Below, in pieces: positions 61,624-64,000 of a DNA stretch of 64,000 nt; positions within the stretch are counted from its first letter, which is position 1, and the number at the start of each line of letters is the position of its first letter. The notes below the pieces were generated by a model, which was given only the letters and a program-made list of their open reading frames with translations, did no database searches and was not told the origin of the DNA. The stretch spans positions 186,001-250,000 of the forward strand of contig JBLDXI010000004.1 of assembly GCA_047495785.1 (NCBI GenBank), in the 5' to 3' direction. The DNA comes from Lepidodermella squamata. Taxonomy: Eukaryota; Gastrotricha. A program made the position numbers and the translations under genes.

Positions 61624-62584
61624 TAGTGATGCGCGCCGATTATTTTTTCTTTAATCGATTAAAATTCGATTTCCACGATAATCGAATCGTGTTAATCGCG
61701 ATTAAATCGTCAATCGAATCGCCCGACAAATCAAATCGATTAATCGTGGGCGCTGTATTAAATTCAAGTATTGTAACAAATATTTGAACGCGCTTCTAGC
61801 ATTACTATCAACTCGTATCCTCAATCTGACAATTCCACGAGATTCTACGCAAAAAACTGAGTAATTCTATGTGTTACTCGACCTAAATTGGTTTTGGTGA
61901 TGCAAAATAAATTGAGTGCAATAAAGCAATAAATTTATTAATTAGTACTAATTATTTCCGGAAGTATGATGGCTATTGAAATTCTGAAAGCAGATTCTGA
62001 TTCCTCGTGAAAAACTACCCTAAGGCGTTTCTAGGGGGGGTTTCGACATGAAAAGAAGCGGTTTTGCCGATTTCTTTGAGATTTTTATTTTTATAATCCA
62101 ATTAATTGATCAATTCAATAGCCGGAAACCAAATTTTGATTGCGCGATTTCTTCACAACCATTCACCCTGTTTTGATGAAAATTGGGGCTCTAGGATAAC
62201 TTTTTACGCTGAACAAGATGATGCGAACCGTTAATTGATAGAGACGATTGGATGAGCGCAAATCGATAATCGATAATCGATAATCAATCAGTTTCCTGTT
62301 ATGCTTGCAATTTTCAAATAGCGAATAGATTTTTCTTAACAAAGCATCCTCCTCATCGAACAAAATGCTTAGAAAAAAGAATGCAGTAGAAGAAAAATAG
62401 AAATAGGAATGAACGTAAGCAGATTCGCCTCTACACTGTCTTGTCAGAACATCTATCATAGCCGATTAATCGGGCGATTAATTGATGCCAGGAAAGACGA
62501 TTTTTGGACGAGCGCCATGATTTAAATTCGATTCGACTTAATCGTGATTTAATCGCGATTAGCCAAAATCGGAGCGCATCACTA
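61624..62584. mobile_element. Second hAT-type MITE family, 961 bp
   Basis: The ends TAGTGATGCGCGCCGAT and, inverted, TAGTGATGCGCTCCGAT frame the element. The exact 8-bp CTTACCAC flanks it at 61616–61623 and 62585–62592. Subterminal DNA is full of TAATCGATTAA- and TAATCGCGATTAA-type motifs in both orientations. It has no transposase. It lies between genes G and J. Confidence 0.88.
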
Positions 62585-62592
62585 CTTACCAC

Positions 62593-63300
62593 CAAATTTA
62601 GTCGAAATTAAATAAATCAGGCTGAAATCGAACAAATGTTTCGCCCTGTTAGGTTGACTTGTTAGGTTGACCGCCACAAAAAGCCAATATTACTATTTCA
62701 TAACTCGGATACAAATTAAAAGTAATTTATTCAATTTATTTAACAGGCACCAAAGTCTGAGATTATTTTGCCTGAAGCGGAAAGGGCTGGTATTATTCTG
62801 CTTTTATGTTGTTGTGATCATTCGGATTTTTGAGAACAAACTTTAAATTTAAATTTTTTAAATATTTTTTGCGAAAAATAAAACTTGAATGTTGACAAAG
62901 GTCGTAGTGGCGAGTACGCCCATGATTTCGGACACTTAGGTACAATGGCGAATTTGCGCAAATTAAAGCGGCAGTCAACATTTGAGTAAATACCTTTCCG
63001 TTGAAACTAAATAACAACAATGCAGCAAATGATGGTCTAAATTAACGAGGGCCACCATCATATAAAAACGAAGAATTATAAAATTCGGAAAAATAGGATC
63101 TGACCCTGAAATGGACGCCAGGTCGGAAGTATACTCTTTGACACGCGACCATCTGTTGCACAGTTGTTTATCAGGGCTGGGCGCCAAAAAATGAAACCCT
63201 AGTTTTTCACTCGTTACGATTTTTTTCAAATTCACACTGATATTTTTGGATTTTTTCAGCATTATCTTTGCGTTTAAATGATTGTTTATCTCATGGCAAT
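62593..63300. other. Intergenic stretch upstream of gene J
   Basis: AT-rich with no supported gene. A minus-strand open frame at 62975–63412 has no family motif. Confidence 0.4.
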
Positions 63301-63307
63301 AACAACA

Positions 63308-63361
63308 GCGCGTGCTGTTTTCACATATTTTCAAATGCGTCAGATGGAAGTGAACGCGTGC
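63308..63361 (+). promoter_or_regulatory. Two RCGTG elements upstream of gene J
   Basis: GCGCGTGC (63308–63315) and ACGCGTGC (63354–63361), each followed by a TTTT-A/C-A tract, resemble the elements upstream of genes A and B. Confidence 0.4.
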
Positions 63362-63510
63362 TTTTGAAAACACTTGAACGCCTGGGCTTGAAATTGACAC
63401 AACGAAATTCACATTTCATACAGTTGTATTTTTCAAATTCAAATAAATTATGGTAAATTGATATATGCTATCATTTTTATTGATAATTAGAATGACTTTA
63501 CCTCAATGCC

Positions 63511-64000
63511 TTGCTACTGGCGCTTCTGATGCTGGCTTCAATCGATGTTGCTTCAGGCAAGCAGTTGAACTGGGTTCGGTGCTTCTCGCAGCAAAGCAAC
63601 AGATTCACCGCCTGCGTGCCAGCTGCGGATGGATGTGATCCAGTCAAAGAATTTCAGGTTTACCTTTTTCTTTGATATGACATTGCCAGCTTGATATTTT
63701 CACCAACAGTGGGGCCAAATTTTCCGAACCACCGGCGTCTGCAATACTGGGGTCCGTTCATTCATTTTCTCGCATTGTATTGCACTAAGTTTGTTTTGAT
63801 TTCTCTACAGAATGGCCGAATGTGCTACAAATACGCGGCTCTTACTACGTTTTGCGTTCCTGGAAATGTCGGTTGCAACAATCCTGGTGATATGAATGTA
63901 TGCCATAATCCTAATTCATCCTAATGGAAATTTCAACAAATGTCTTAAATTCATGATGGTCAAAGAATTTTAATATAAATAATTTCTAGACGTTTTGGTT
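63511..64000 (+). CDS. Gene J: paralogue of gene D, 5' exons only, start codon doubtful
   Basis: Exons 63511–63657, 63710–63751, 63811–63897 and a fourth beginning at 63990 (TFW) match exons 1–4 of gene D in length and phase: NWVRCFSQQSNRFTACVPAA, GQIFRTTGVCNTG, MCYKYAALTTFC. The rest is beyond the right edge. The ATG used in gene D is out of frame here because of a 2-nt length difference, and the second candidate is TTG. The first in-frame ATG (63529) gives a shortened signal peptide. It may be a young pseudogene, or use another start or upstream exon. Confidence 0.65.

Noticed and set aside
1-64000. CRISPR arrays, bacterial operons, riboswitches and rRNA
   Set aside because: The DNA is clearly eukaryotic, with spliced genes; no regularly spaced repeats and no rRNA-like sequence were seen.

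Overview
This is metazoan nuclear DNA. It is AT-rich, with split genes, GT–AG introns of about 47–60 nt, several GC–AG introns, and many eukaryotic DNA transposons and non-LTR fragments. I cannot name the species. The very short introns with non-canonical donors fit a compact invertebrate genome; larvacean tunicates are one candidate, but that is only a guess.

The window is dominated by one clustered gene family that I do not recognise from any named domain. Splicing by hand, with conserved exon lengths and phases as a guide, gives secreted proteins built from a four-cysteine module of about 40–55 aa. A module is usually two exons: the first carries three cysteines, the second one. Three modules (12 Cys) form a block, and blocks are separated by phase-1 introns while nearly all introns inside a block are phase 0. 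The first module of a protein follows a signal peptide and starts with a (W/Y)xRCF(S)xxxDxF motif. Family members: gene A (1–1949, -, cut by the left edge), C (3903–6501, +, 486 aa, two C-type lectin domains), B (9475–12613, -, 422 aa, one lectin domain), D (14801–16543, -, 397 aa, one lectin domain), E (24820–36825, -, 651 aa, 12 modules), degenerate I (38258–40760, +), F (42190–51624, -, 650 aa, 12 modules), G (56631–61016, -, 774 aa, six modules plus tandem LamG/concanavalin-like domains) and J (from about 63511, +, cut by the right edge). Each spliced length of B, C, D, E, F and G is a multiple of three, which strongly supports the models.

The cluster grew by duplication. A and B lie in copies of one segment (1–3497 and about 10500–13657). 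E and F are exon-for-exon duplicates. The 3' end of G is partly copied at 53785–55390. A dead exon-1 relic lies at 16740–17130. A shared promoter element with core RCGTG (GCACGCG, GCACGTGC or GCGCGTGC) sits about 70–135 bp upstream of most first exons.

Mobile DNA fills introns and intergenic space. It includes a CACTA/Tnp2-like transposase pseudogene (20311–23760) split by a hAT-type MITE with an exact 8-bp target duplication, a second full copy of that MITE (32616–33285), another hAT-type MITE (61624–62584), a Harbinger-type MITE with TTA duplication (28056–28793), a TA-flanked MITE (37207–37661), an 80-bp-arm foldback (54531–54743), a DUF7869-type transposon ORF in an intron of F (46206–48100) and two R2-like non-LTR 3' fragments (41282–41790, 58688–59269). 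A separate minus-strand locus of unknown function lies at 17532–19752.
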